Shown: in pieces, positions 1 to 7,366 of the stretch
How positions within the stretch are numbered: position 1 is the first letter of the stretch
Layout of the letters: each line of letters opens with the position of its first letter
IMG/VR virus record: IMGVR_UViG_3300032245_000754
Location: 1 to 26,593 of that record
From: a virus
DNA: 26,593 bases
Direction: 5' to 3' (one strand)
Made by a program: the position numbers and the translations under genes
Notes under the pieces: generated by a model
Told to the model about the DNA's origin: nothing
Seen by the model: the letters and a program-made list of their open reading frames with translations, nothing else
Databases searched by the model: none

Positions 1-2195
1 ACTTCTTCTTTTTCTCCTCGTCCTATGCCAACCATGGACATGTCTGAAGTATCTACTGGTGCTTCTTGCATTGCATCTGCGTGTCTTTCTGCATGATCCT
101 GCTGCACCCAATCATTGAAGTCCGTATCAACCATTAATTTTTCCATTTGTTCATCGGATAACTCTGTGCCATCTGTGAATTGAGCATTTTGTAGGTCGAA
201 TATATTATCACCAACATCTTGCATTTCGTATTCTATGGTGTTTAGATCCACTTGCTTACCATCAATCATGACAGGTCTATCAGATTCTTTTACCACTGAT
301 TCTGCCGGTGCCTTGGTTGTGCTAAGTGCATAATCAAAAGAATCATCTGACTTGTCGTCTTTTTTATTTGTTCTATTATCTGAGGCAGATGCAGCATCTT
401 GTAGAGCTGTGATCTGTTCTGGTGTGTAGTAATTTTGTATGTTTGGACTCTTTAATAGAGTGTTCATGATATAGTTCTTAACAGTATCACAAGCACAAGC
501 ATCTGGTCCTTCTCGATCTGCTAATTCGCCCAACTGATCAAATAGATCATCATCGCCAAATCCTAAGCCCTGTAGAGTTGACACAGCATTAACTGCTTCG
601 TTGCCCACAGGGAAATGTTTGCTCATTACATCTTTTAATTTACTAAAATTCTCACCAGCATGATCTTCGTCTGGTAAAGAATGAATTCCTTCGGTAACTT
701 TAGATTCTGTTCTATTAGCCCACTTTTCAAATTCTTCACCTTCGCCTTTGGCTTTGCCTTGACGATCTTTTTTAGGAGCAAACTTGCTGGGATCTTGTCT
801 TACTTCGTCAGCGTATGCTGGATTCTGTTGCATTTTTTTATAATCATCAATATATCTTTTTGCCAATTGTATTGCAATCTTTTTATTTTTTGTATAATTT
901 TCATCTGGTTTGAAGAACGGTGCTCCTTCGTTGCCCATATCGTCGGCTACTTGGCTAGCAAAATTAGCAATTCTATCTTCTTCGTCGTTTCTAGTTAACA
1001 TTCTTGAAGCGATATCTGATAGAATAGAACTTAACATAGTATTCTTATTATTAAATTTTGTTACTGATAACATCCTATCAGCAGCAGGATCTGCTCTTAA
1101 TACTAATTTTTTTTCTGGATTAGCTAGGAATGATTGTACCATTGCTGAATGATCCACCGGTGGAGATATCTCGCCATCTCGGTCATCATACTCTTTCATG
1201 ATTGAATGAATCAATGGTAGAGCCGATTCTACTTTGTCATCAAGGTGTTTTAATGTAAATTTTTCTCTTAAACTATTTCTAGTAGCATCATCTAATTCAG
1301 CAATAGTGGTAGGTTGAAAACTTTCTTTAGTTTTCATATAATGTGCTTGCTTGCTTAAATTTTTTACATAATTTCTCATGTTCTCTAATTTAAGTCGACT
1401 TTTTTCTATAATGTCACCTACTGAATTGTTTAACTGATCTTTGTTAGTGGCATATCGAGCAAAACTATTAAGCTGAGCAATCTGTTCACTCATTGATATA
1501 ATATGTTTACCAAAATCATCATGAGGTACGCCACCATTGGCCACGTGTCGAGCCATTGCTCTTGCACCTGCTAAATGTTTCATTGGATATTTGAATCTTT
1601 CGCCTTGTGCGTTTTCAATGTACAGACTATTAATTTGTCTGCTTCTAGCACCTGGTACAGATTCATCCACTGCTTTTGCATGTCTAATTATTAATCTTGT
1701 TTTGTCTAAATTTTCGTAAGAAGATTTCTTAGTTCCTCTAAGACTTTCTGCTACTGGAATACCTGCTAATCTTGTTAATCGGTTTAATTCTTCAGACATA
1801 TTATCGTCTGTATTTACCGTTTGATTCACATCTGCAAGATTCTTGAAATCCTGCTGTGTAAGGCTGCTTTTTGTGATATCTCTTACATCAAAACTCACTT
1901 GATGCTCTACTGCAAAGTCTTTTAGTTCTTTAAGGAAATTGTACCAATCGGCTCTAGCAGTGTCATCAATTTTCTCTACTAGTCCTTGATTATAGAACAC
2001 TTTCATGCTCTCACCATCAGCTATACTGATACTCACTCTGCCAAAATTGTCAGAATTTTCACTGAATTCAAAATCAAAGAACACTGCTGATTTAGGATCT
2101 GCAGTTACGTTACCTGCGCTGTCTCCTAACTGTATGTTAGAGAACTTGCTGCGTATTTTATTGAATAAATCCTGTGATGTTTTGGGCTTGATCAT
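1..2195 (-). CDS. Conserved marine T4-like phage protein, unknown function (C-terminus cut by window edge)
   Basis: The reading frame is open from an ATG at 2195 to the left edge with no in-frame stop, giving at least 731 residues. It starts MIKPKTSQDLFNKIRSKF, 10 nt after the gp17 stop. The visible part is acidic and mostly hydrophilic, with no signal peptide or membrane segment. A distinctive central block reads YIENAQGERFKYP, then HLAGARAMARHVANGG, and long helical, Lys/Glu-rich stretches follow. I recall similar blocks in unnamed proteins of marine T4-like phages, but this is memory and not a search. AATAAATA lies just before the ATG. Its place directly after terminase suggests a late virion or head-assembly role, which is inference only. 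The true length is unknown because the end lies outside the window. Confidence 0.85.
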   Translation of the reverse strand, partial: MIKPKTSQDLFNKIRSKFSNIQLGDSAGNVTADPKSAVFFDFEFSENSDNFGRVSISIADGESMKVFYNQGLVEKIDDTARADWYNFLKELKDFAVEHQVSFDVRDITKSSLTQQDFKNLADVNQTVNTDDNMSEELNRLTRLAGIPVAESLRGTKKSSYENLDKTRLIIRHAKAVDESVPGARSRQINSLYIENAQGERFKYPMKHLAGARAMARHVANGGVPHDDFGKHIISMSEQIAQLNSFARYATNKDQLNNSVGDIIEKSRLKLENMRNYVKNLSKQAHYMKTKESFQPTTIAELDDATRNSLREKFTLKHLDDKVESALPLIHSIMKEYDDRDGEISPPVDHSAMVQSFLANPEKKLVLRADPAADRMLSVTKFNNKNTMLSSILSDIASRMLTRNDEEDRIANFASQVADDMGNEGAPFFKPDENYTKNKKIAIQLAKRYIDDYKKMQQNPAYADEVRQDPSKFAPKKDRQGKAKGEGEEFEKWANRTESKVTEGIHSLPDEDHAGENFSKLKDVMSKHFPVGNEAVNAVSTLQGLGFGDDDLFDQLGELADREGPDACACDTVKNYIMNTLLKSPNIQNYYTPEQITALQDAASASDNRTNKKDDKSDDSFDYALSTTKAPAESVVKESDRPVMIDGKQVDLNTIEYEMQDVGDNIFDLQNAQFTDGTELSDEQMEKLMVDTDFNDWVQQDHAERHADAMQEAPVDTSDMSMVGIGRGEKEE

Positions 2196-2199
2196 ACTG

Positions 2200-2207
2200 T
2201 ATTTATT
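2200..2207 (-). promoter_or_regulatory. Late-promoter-like AATAAATA before the left-edge gene
   Basis: Reading the minus strand, AATAAATA ends 4 nt before the ATG at 2195 and overlaps the gp17 stop codon. One base differs from the T4 late consensus TATAAATA. No Shine-Dalgarno is visible between it and the start. Confidence 0.5.
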
Positions 2208-3801
2208 AAGAACCCAGGTTAGCAAATATAGGCATTGGGACAGTCCATTCTGTGGTTCTGTCAGTCCATCTTTCAAATATTTTAGGGTCAAATGTGGCTA
2301 AAACCTGCATCATACGAGTCATTAATAGACAAGCACTCACAAGGTCATCGTGCTGTCCGGGCTTGCCTTTGAAAGAAATACCTGATGCTACGAAGTCTTT
2401 TAACTCTGATATCAGTGGTTTGCTGTTAATCTTCATTTTTCCTGATTCTACTAATTCTTTAAATTTAGCACAGGCTGCTATTTTATGTTTAGCAGTTGTG
2501 TTAAATCCTCTTCGAAATTTTCTACGATGTCCTTTTCGTATAGGTTCACTTAAAAATTGCCCATGAATATTTTCTTCTCCTAGATCCATTACTCTCAATA
2601 ACACTGCTTCTCCTAGAGTATTGTTCTCCATACTGTAATATATTGCAGGAGTTTCAGAAGGATTTTTTTCTACAATTGACTCATGTATATGTTTTGTGAT
2701 TGCTTGTAATATTCTAACCTGTTGGTTGGCAGGTGTGGTATTGTTATGCCATTCTCCCACTTGTTCAAAACTCGGTAATTCAAATATCTGTATGGCTGCA
2801 AAGTCTCCTCCTGTGCCCAAACTAGGATCCAGTGCCACCATGTAGGCATTGCCCGGTGTGGGTGTTTTCCACCAACGCACTTGTCCCATATTAATCAATG
2901 GATCTTTGCCTTCTAACTCTACTAATTTTATACTAGAGATTAATGTTTCATCAAAGATTAAGAATTCGCACTCGTGCTCTCGACGAAATCTTTCTTCCCC
3001 AATTCTACTTTTTTCTTGCTCGGCCCATTTTTCATCTCGATCTGGATGTTCTGACCAGTGAGCTTTCATAGCATAGAAACCATTAGTTCCTACAGTGTTA
3101 TCGTTACCATAATCATCATATCTTTTTAAGGCTTCTTTCCAAATCAAAGCGAACTGATCTTCATCTGAGTTTGGTGTTGAAGTAATTAAACATTTTCCTC
3201 CTGTGCTCAATGTAGGAGATAATGAAGTCCAGAATTCTTTAGCTTTCTCAGGCGGTTGCACGAATGCAAACTCATCGCAATATATTAAAGAAAGTGACAT
3301 ACCTCTACCTGTGTTCTCAGTAGTGGTAGTTGCCATAATTTTAGACCCATTATCAAATTCTATAGAATTTCTATTGTATTGTGTAACACCTGCTTTGATC
3401 CATGATGGCAACATCTCATATCCATAACGCACCCTTGACATAATGTCTGATGCTCCTTGATATTTGTGTGCTGCAATTAGTATTTGTGAATCAGGTTTAA
3501 ACATAGCATACCATAGAAGATATCCAGCAGCACAGGTAGTCTTACCTGTTTGTCGTGGCAGCATGGCAATACTGAATCGATGATTATTGTAACTTTCAAT
3601 TAATCTTTCTTGATAAGGAAACGGAACAAAGTCCATAGATCCCTTAGTAGGATGTTGTATTTTAATAAATTCTTTCATGAAGAAAAGAGGACCGGTTTTT
3701 GGATCCATACATTTCTCTAATTTCAATACTTGGTCAGTGGTGTACTTGTGCTTCTTATGAGCTTTTTTTATTTGGTCTGAATCTAACGATATGTATGCCA
3801 T
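2206..3801 (-). CDS. 17: Terminase large subunit (T4 gp17-like packaging ATPase/nuclease)
   Basis: This is the DNA-packaging motor and headful nuclease, which acts at the portal of the prohead. The product has 531 residues (T4 gp17 has 610). The N-terminal ATPase shows a Walker A PRQTGKTT at residues 82-89, a Walker B LIYCDE at 172-177 (D176, E177) and a coupling motif TSTPN at 207-211. The C-terminal RNase H-like nuclease shows acidic candidates D325 (ALDPSLG), E392 (YSMENN) and D485/D486 (GQHDD), in the expected order. The start is ATG (MAYISLD), with CTTAAATA 6 nt upstream and no clear Shine-Dalgarno. The ATPase and nuclease motifs all look intact. gp16 lies three genes upstream in the same direction, so both terminase subunits are in one cluster, although T4 has them adjacent. 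Confidence 0.97.
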   Translation of the reverse strand: MAYISLDSDQIKKAHKKHKYTTDQVLKLEKCMDPKTGPLFFMKEFIKIQHPTKGSMDFVPFPYQERLIESYNNHRFSIAMLPRQTGKTTCAAGYLLWYAMFKPDSQILIAAHKYQGASDIMSRVRYGYEMLPSWIKAGVTQYNRNSIEFDNGSKIMATTTTENTGRGMSLSLIYCDEFAFVQPPEKAKEFWTSLSPTLSTGGKCLITSTPNSDEDQFALIWKEALKRYDDYGNDNTVGTNGFYAMKAHWSEHPDRDEKWAEQEKSRIGEERFRREHECEFLIFDETLISSIKLVELEGKDPLINMGQVRWWKTPTPGNAYMVALDPSLGTGGDFAAIQIFELPSFEQVGEWHNNTTPANQQVRILQAITKHIHESIVEKNPSETPAIYYSMENNTLGEAVLLRVMDLGEENIHGQFLSEPIRKGHRRKFRRGFNTTAKHKIAACAKFKELVESGKMKINSKPLISELKDFVASGISFKGKPGQHDDLVSACLLMTRMMQVLATFDPKIFERWTDRTTEWTVPMPIFANLGS

Positions 3802-3807
3802 GATTAT

Positions 3808-3815
3808 TATTTAAG
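3808..3815 (-). promoter_or_regulatory. Late-promoter-like CTTAAATA before gp17
   Basis: On the minus strand CTTAAATA ends 6 nt before the gp17 ATG at 3801. It keeps the TAAATA core but departs from TATAAATA at the first two bases. It lies in the 61-nt gap between the 133-residue gene and gp17. Confidence 0.45.
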
Positions 3816-3862
3816 TGTAAAATAACAACACGTTCTATATAGATAATGAGTATTTGGTAAAA

Positions 3863-4264
3863 CTAAGCTACTGTTAATGATGTGGCTGCTGTAACAGTAG
3901 ATCCACTAATATCAACAGAGTTTGATCCTAACACAGTAGAAAAGTCATCGTTTGGATTTAAACCAACTCTTCTAACTCTTGTTTGCATATCTGCTGCAGA
4001 AGCATTTTTATCCATTACTAAATGAATTGTGCCTGCTGATGAGTTTGTGATTTGATAAGCAAGAGGATTAAGTTCTTTTAGAATCATTTCTACAACACCA
4101 TCGATATATACATCTATTCCATTGTTGGTAGATTCGTCTTCGGTTCTTAAATCAATAGCATTACCGTCTGCTTTTTTTACTGTTAATAAAAAAAGGTTAG
4201 CATTAACAGCATATAGTGTTCCTGCTGTTGCTTCTACTCCAGATACTCTTGTTACTGTTGCCAT
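3863..4264 (-). CDS. Small hypothetical protein, beta-rich, 133 residues
   Basis: I do not recognise this family. The protein starts MATVTRVSGVEATAG and is rich in Val, Thr, Ala and Ser. Its short alternating hydrophobic/polar segments suggest an all-beta fold. There is no signal peptide, membrane segment or catalytic motif. The start at 4264 follows the stop of the upstream 369-residue gene by 5 nt and has GGTAAATA 6 nt ahead of the ATG. Its position inside the packaging/structural cluster, directly before gp17, makes a minor virion component (for example a head-surface or tail accessory protein) the natural guess. The sequence does not prove this. Confidence 0.85.
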   Translation of the reverse strand: MATVTRVSGVEATAGTLYAVNANLFLLTVKKADGNAIDLRTEDESTNNGIDVYIDGVVEMILKELNPLAYQITNSSAGTIHLVMDKNASAADMQTRVRRVGLNPNDDFSTVLGSNSVDISGSTVTAATSLTVA

Positions 4265-4269
4265 ATGAA

Positions 4270-5379
4270 TTATTTACCTTTCGATTCTTTGTCTTTAAGA
4301 GCTTTTTTCATGGGCTCTGTTTTATTACCATCTTTGTCCATATCTAAAAAATCTGGTTTAGCTTTAGTTTCTTGATATGTTTGTTTAAAACTCTCATATT
4401 GAGCTCTTAGACTGTTGGATAATTGTTCTTCTGTGATTTCAGATTCTCCCATCTTAATTGCCATGGGATTATCTCCGCCTGCTGCTTTAACATAAGCACC
4501 TTTTTCACGATTTAAATCTGTTCCATTTGGTATTGCTGCTTTGATGTCGCTGTATTTTTCTTTTGGAGTGTTAGCATAGTCTTCATCTGCTTTTACTTCT
4601 GCTGGTTGATTGATCATATCTTGACTAACTGGTTGTACTCCTGCTAATTTTAATAATTGCATCATCATTGCTGCTTCTTCTGGATTGTCTGTAGCAATAA
4701 CAACTGATTCATTCATTTTCTTTTCTTTGTCTTTGATAGCTTTTTTCATAGGTTCCTTTTTGTTACCGTCTTTATCCATATCTAAGAAGTCTGGTTTCGC
4801 TTCTTGTACTGATTCATTTTCTTTTTCTTCTTTGTGTACTCTATCCCAAACATGAGCTTGTGATTGTCCATGTTTTTTAATAAATGCTTCTCTGCTCATA
4901 TCTACAGCATCTGATTCTAAATCCATTAACCAACTTTTTACTTTGCCTTCTTCCATTTCCTCTTCAGTTACTCCTGCTGCCTGCATGAATTTTGCATTAT
5001 CAAAATTTGGATTGAAATGTTGAAATATAGCTGAATGATGTTTAGCATATTCTGCTCTCTTGATTGGATCTTCGATTTGTTTTAATGTATCTGCAACATA
5101 TTGAAAATGTTGACGTGTCATATTCTCATCTATTTCGCCTTCGTTTTTTTCAACGCTTTTAGCAATATCATGAGCTTTAGTGATTGTGGATTTTTTAAGA
5201 GGAGGAGTATCTCCTGTAGATTTCATAGCCTGTGCCATTCCGATTGCATATGGATTTTTTGCTTTTTCATCTACTGCACCGTTGGTTTTTGCAACACTAG
5301 CGATTGCATCTTTAACATCTACGTTAGGATTGTTTTCTTGAATTTGTTTAAGTCTAGTTAAGATATCAATCATGTCCAT
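4270..5379 (-). CDS. Hypothetical charged protein with duplicated DxDxDG motif, 369 residues
   Basis: The function is unknown. The protein is highly charged and mostly helical, starting MDMIDILTRLKQIQ. It carries two near-identical segments, residues 195-220 and 341-366, each containing FLDMDKDGNK followed by EPMKKA. DMDKDGNKKE resembles a calcium-binding DxDxDG loop of the EF-hand or excalibur type, but it lacks the usual acidic residue at loop position 12, so metal binding is uncertain. A hydrophobic segment around residues 226-252 (SVVIATDNPEEAAMM, then LLKLAGVQPV) separates the two halves. The start lies 5 nt after the preceding gene, with AGGA about 10 nt upstream. I recall comparable DMDKDG-type repeats in unnamed marine T4-like phage proteins. 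A virion, scaffold or prohead-core role is inferred from context only. Confidence 0.85.
   Translation of the reverse strand: MDMIDILTRLKQIQENNPNVDVKDAIASVAKTNGAVDEKAKNPYAIGMAQAMKSTGDTPPLKKSTITKAHDIAKSVEKNEGEIDENMTRQHFQYVADTLKQIEDPIKRAEYAKHHSAIFQHFNPNFDNAKFMQAAGVTEEEMEEGKVKSWLMDLESDAVDMSREAFIKKHGQSQAHVWDRVHKEEKENESVQEAKPDFLDMDKDGNKKEPMKKAIKDKEKKMNESVVIATDNPEEAAMMMQLLKLAGVQPVSQDMINQPAEVKADEDYANTPKEKYSDIKAAIPNGTDLNREKGAYVKAAGGDNPMAIKMGESEITEEQLSNSLRAQYESFKQTYQETKAKPDFLDMDKDGNKTEPMKKALKDKESKGK
4271..4278 (-). promoter_or_regulatory. Late-promoter-like GGTAAATA before the 133-residue gene
   Basis: On the minus strand GGTAAATA ends 6 nt before the ATG at 4264. It overlaps the last codons and stop of the preceding 369-residue gene. 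No Shine-Dalgarno is seen downstream of it. Confidence 0.45.
4282..4359 (-). repeat. Direct repeat, copy 2, inside the 369-residue gene
   Basis: This segment encodes residues 341-366 at the C-terminus and matches the copy at 4720-4797, with a few conservative amino acid changes (for example KKEP versus KTEP). Confidence 0.8.
4720..4797 (-). repeat. Direct repeat, copy 1, inside the 369-residue gene
   Basis: This 78-nt segment encodes residues 195-220 and is nearly repeated at 4282-4359, about 438 bp away in the same frame. Third-position differences show the copies are not recent duplicates, while the amino acid sequence is almost unchanged. Confidence 0.8.
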
Positions 5380-5383
5380 AAAA

Positions 5384-6013
5384 TTATTTTCCTGCTGGGT
5401 TTGGGTTGCCTTTTACTGCGCCCTTGTGTGCTGGTTTAATTGGAGACACAGAATCTTTCTTATCGATTTCGTTTTTCTGTACTTCTTGTTCTACTTTAAT
5501 TTTAGCAGCAAATTCTATTTTTTGTTTTCTATCTTTTAATAATTCTTTTAATAAACTTTGATTAGCTCGATCTCCGTATACTTCATCTGCTTTTACTTTT
5601 GGAGCATCTTTGTATTCTACGTCTTGTAACATAGATTTAAATTCTGATTTTTTCTCAGCTTTTGCTTTCATTTCTTCTTGATACTCTTCTGTGGGCTCAC
5701 CAGGTTTTCTCACAACGATTTGATTAGGGTGCAATCTCATGCTGTCAGCAACCAATGTTCTCATCTCAAATACTGATGCTGGATACATTGTGGTTAATTC
5801 AAATATTGTTACTGCTTCGTTTTTTAAATGAGGAAAATCTAATGGCACCTCTTGTATAGGAGTTTTTTTGCCTTTTGACAAAGTTTTAACTTCGTATTTT
5901 TTTAGTACTGTCTCTAATTTAGAGCCAAAATCTTCGCTTAAATCACCAGCTACTTTGATTTTGTAGTTGTATTCTTTAGTTGATTCTGCTAGATATTGTT
6001 TAAAGTCTGTCAT
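5384..6013 (-). CDS. Hypothetical protein, 209 residues
   Basis: I cannot name this protein. It starts MTDFKQYLAESTKEYNYKIK. Residues 1-100 alternate strands and helices in a way that suggests a small globular alpha/beta domain, including HPNQIVVRKPGEPTEEY near residues 95-111. The second half is a Lys/Glu-rich, probably helical or disordered tail ending GNPNPAGK. There is no membrane segment or known motif. The ATG at 6013 has ACTAAATA 7 nt upstream and no Shine-Dalgarno. It sits between gp16 and the 369-residue gene with a 10-nt and a 4-nt gap. The same tandem pair (this protein plus a DMDKDG-repeat protein) is, from memory, common near terminase in marine T4-like phages, so a joint head-assembly role is plausible. 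Confidence 0.85.
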   Translation of the reverse strand: MTDFKQYLAESTKEYNYKIKVAGDLSEDFGSKLETVLKKYEVKTLSKGKKTPIQEVPLDFPHLKNEAVTIFELTTMYPASVFEMRTLVADSMRLHPNQIVVRKPGEPTEEYQEEMKAKAEKKSEFKSMLQDVEYKDAPKVKADEVYGDRANQSLLKELLKDRKQKIEFAAKIKVEQEVQKNEIDKKDSVSPIKPAHKGAVKGNPNPAGK

Positions 6014-6020
6014 AATGCAG

Positions 6021-6028
6021 TATTTAGT
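6021..6028 (-). promoter_or_regulatory. Late-promoter-like ACTAAATA before the 209-residue gene
   Basis: On the minus strand ACTAAATA ends 7 nt before the ATG at 6013 and overlaps the gp16 stop codon. No Shine-Dalgarno is apparent. Confidence 0.45.
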
Positions 6029-6545
6029 CTTTCTTCAGCAGTTTCTTCATTAACTCGTTACGATCGCTAATGATCATGCCTTCGCTTTCAACCGGTTCGC
6101 TAGTGTCGTCTGAGCCGCTTTTATCTATTTTTAACTTCTTAAGCTGTAGCTCTACCATCTGTAATTTTTTATCAATTTTTTGTGATTTTGCATCTATAGC
6201 ATTACGCAACATTGAACTAGCAACTTCAAAAATACGTCCTGAATACCTGCTGTCCACATTCATACCTAAATCCATTAAGTTTTTGTAACTCTCTTCTGCT
6301 TCCATAGCTAATTTGTCTAACTCTAGATCACTGAGTTCTCCCAGTCCTTTAACCTGCGGTAGTGCTGCTGCAATCTTATCAAATTCTTGATAGGTTTTTT
6401 CTAATGCTTTGGCAGTTTGGGGATCTACATTTTTGGGTATAGTGGGTTTATCTTTTTCTTCTCGAGATTTTTCTTTATCATCCACTTTAGCGAATGCTTC
6501 TTTAACATTTGGTAAATTCAGTATCTCTTCTAACTTGCGTGTCAT
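6024..6545 (-). CDS. 16: Probable terminase small subunit (T4 gp16-like)
   Basis: In T4-like phages gp16 forms a ring that recognises DNA and regulates the gp17 motor. The product has 173 residues, close to T4 gp16 (164). The N-terminal third is charged and probably disordered. The centre, about residues 60-145, forms two to three amphipathic helices (SYKNLMDLGM, then RIFEVASSMLRNAIDAKSQK, then LQMVELQLKKL). This resembles the coiled-coil core of gp16 with its Arg-x-x-x-Glu-Val-Ala helix. A charged tail follows (MKKLLKKD). The start is ATG at 6545 with AGTAAATA 6 nt ahead. It shares a cluster with gp17 and gp4. The assignment rests on size, helical pattern and context. Small terminases diverge quickly, so a structural match is needed. 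Confidence 0.65.
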   Translation of the reverse strand: MTRKLEEILNLPNVKEAFAKVDDKEKSREEKDKPTIPKNVDPQTAKALEKTYQEFDKIAAALPQVKGLGELSDLELDKLAMEAEESYKNLMDLGMNVDSRYSGRIFEVASSMLRNAIDAKSQKIDKKLQMVELQLKKLKIDKSGSDDTSEPVESEGMIISDRNELMKKLLKKD

Positions 6546-6551
6546 GTTTGA

Positions 6552-6559
6552 TATTTACT
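6552..6559 (-). promoter_or_regulatory. Late-promoter-like AGTAAATA before gp16
   Basis: On the minus strand AGTAAATA ends 6 nt before the gp16 ATG at 6545 and overlaps the end of gp4. No Shine-Dalgarno is seen. Confidence 0.45.
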
Positions 6560-6989
6560 TGCGATTGCCTTGATGGAATAATTGTTCTTCACTCAATACT
6601 CGAAAAGTGATTCTATTCTGTCGAGCATAAGCAGTAGCAGCCTCCCATTTGGCTCTATTAATAATCACCTGTGTTTGTCGTCCTGAGCTTTTACCAGCAC
6701 GTGCCATGGTAATTTGATTCATGGGTTTTACTTCTATTAATTCTGCATGCTTACTGCCATCTTTGTCCATGTAAACTATAAAAAAATCTGGCACATAAAT
6801 TGTATATTTTCCAGTGAGTGGATGACGATAAGGTATTTGTATGGACTCGCTGGCCCACTGATATACATTCGGATGTTCATCACACAATCGCATGAATGAG
6901 TGTTCCCAGCTACTTCTATAGGTTGGAGATTTTAAACCCACGTACTTGGCAGGATTCTTCATTATGAATTTTCCTCTAGCGAATTTCAT
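6555..6989 (-). CDS. 4: Head completion protein (T4 gp4/gp50-like, PD-(D/E)XK fold)
   Basis: T4 gp4 acts on DNA-filled heads before tail joining. Its family has a restriction-endonuclease-like fold. Here 144 residues carry the family pattern: NPAKYVG at 12-18, YRSSWEHSFM with E30, then PYRHP, VPDFF with D68, and LIEVKP with E86 and K88. E30, D68, E86 and K88 make an intact PD-(D/E)XK-type set. The length fits marine gp4 homologues (about 140-150). The ATG at 6987-6989 overlaps the TAA of the upstream 125-residue gene as TAATG, so translation is probably coupled. No separate promoter motif is seen here. Confidence 0.92.
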   Translation of the reverse strand: MKFARGKFIMKNPAKYVGLKSPTYRSSWEHSFMRLCDEHPNVYQWASESIQIPYRHPLTGKYTIYVPDFFIVYMDKDGSKHAELIEVKPMNQITMARAGKSSGRQTQVIINRAKWEAATAYARQNRITFRVLSEEQLFHQGNRK

Positions 6990-7366
6990 TAGGCTACGAT
7001 ATTTCTTGAAACTACGTCTTTACTATCTCTGTTTTTTCTCACACCCAATCGGCTGGATTTAAATCTGTTGGTGTTAAGAATAATTGTTATCAATTCACTC
7101 ATTTGTACAGGATCAGCTTTACCTAACGTATCTAATATTTCCATTACTGGAACAGAATCAATCTTTGCCTGTTGAAGTATAACATAAGCAGTCTCTTCGG
7201 CTGGTTGTCGATCAAATCCTCTCTTAACAAAGAATGCTACAGTGGCATCATAGTCATTGGCATTGAATTGAAATGGTTCCACATACTGAGTAGTTGTTAG
7301 AGCATCAATAGTTTTTTGTAAACTATCTTTGTCTTTCTGTGGTAGATTTGTATAAAATTCAGTCAT
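6989..7366 (-). CDS. Hypothetical protein, 125 residues, coupled between gp54-like and gp4
   Basis: I do not recognise this protein. It starts MTEFYTNLPQKDKDSLQ and looks mostly helical. An internal stretch (VAFFVKRGFDRQPAEETAYV) resembles a short helix-turn-helix-like or UBA-like arrangement but matches no family I can name. There is no membrane segment. Both ends overlap neighbours as TAATG: its ATG overlaps the stop of the gp54-like gene and its stop overlaps the gp4 ATG. The three genes are therefore probably one translationally coupled unit, and this points to a tail or head-completion role. gp53 was considered because of the setting, but the N-terminal motifs of gp53 are absent and it is too short. 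Confidence 0.85.
   Translation of the reverse strand: MTEFYTNLPQKDKDSLQKTIDALTTTQYVEPFQFNANDYDATVAFFVKRGFDRQPAEETAYVILQQAKIDSVPVMEILDTLGKADPVQMSELITIILNTNRFKSSRLGVRKNRDSKDVVSRNIVA

Noticed and set aside
681-1152. Plus-strand frames opposite the left-edge gene
   Set aside because: They lie antisense to a continuous minus-strand frame of over 731 codons, have low-complexity Phe/Ser/Leu-rich translations and no ribosome binding site.
6989-7366. gp53 baseplate wedge
   Set aside because: The gene neighbourhood suggested it, but the product is too short and lacks the typical N-terminal and LysM-like motifs of that family.
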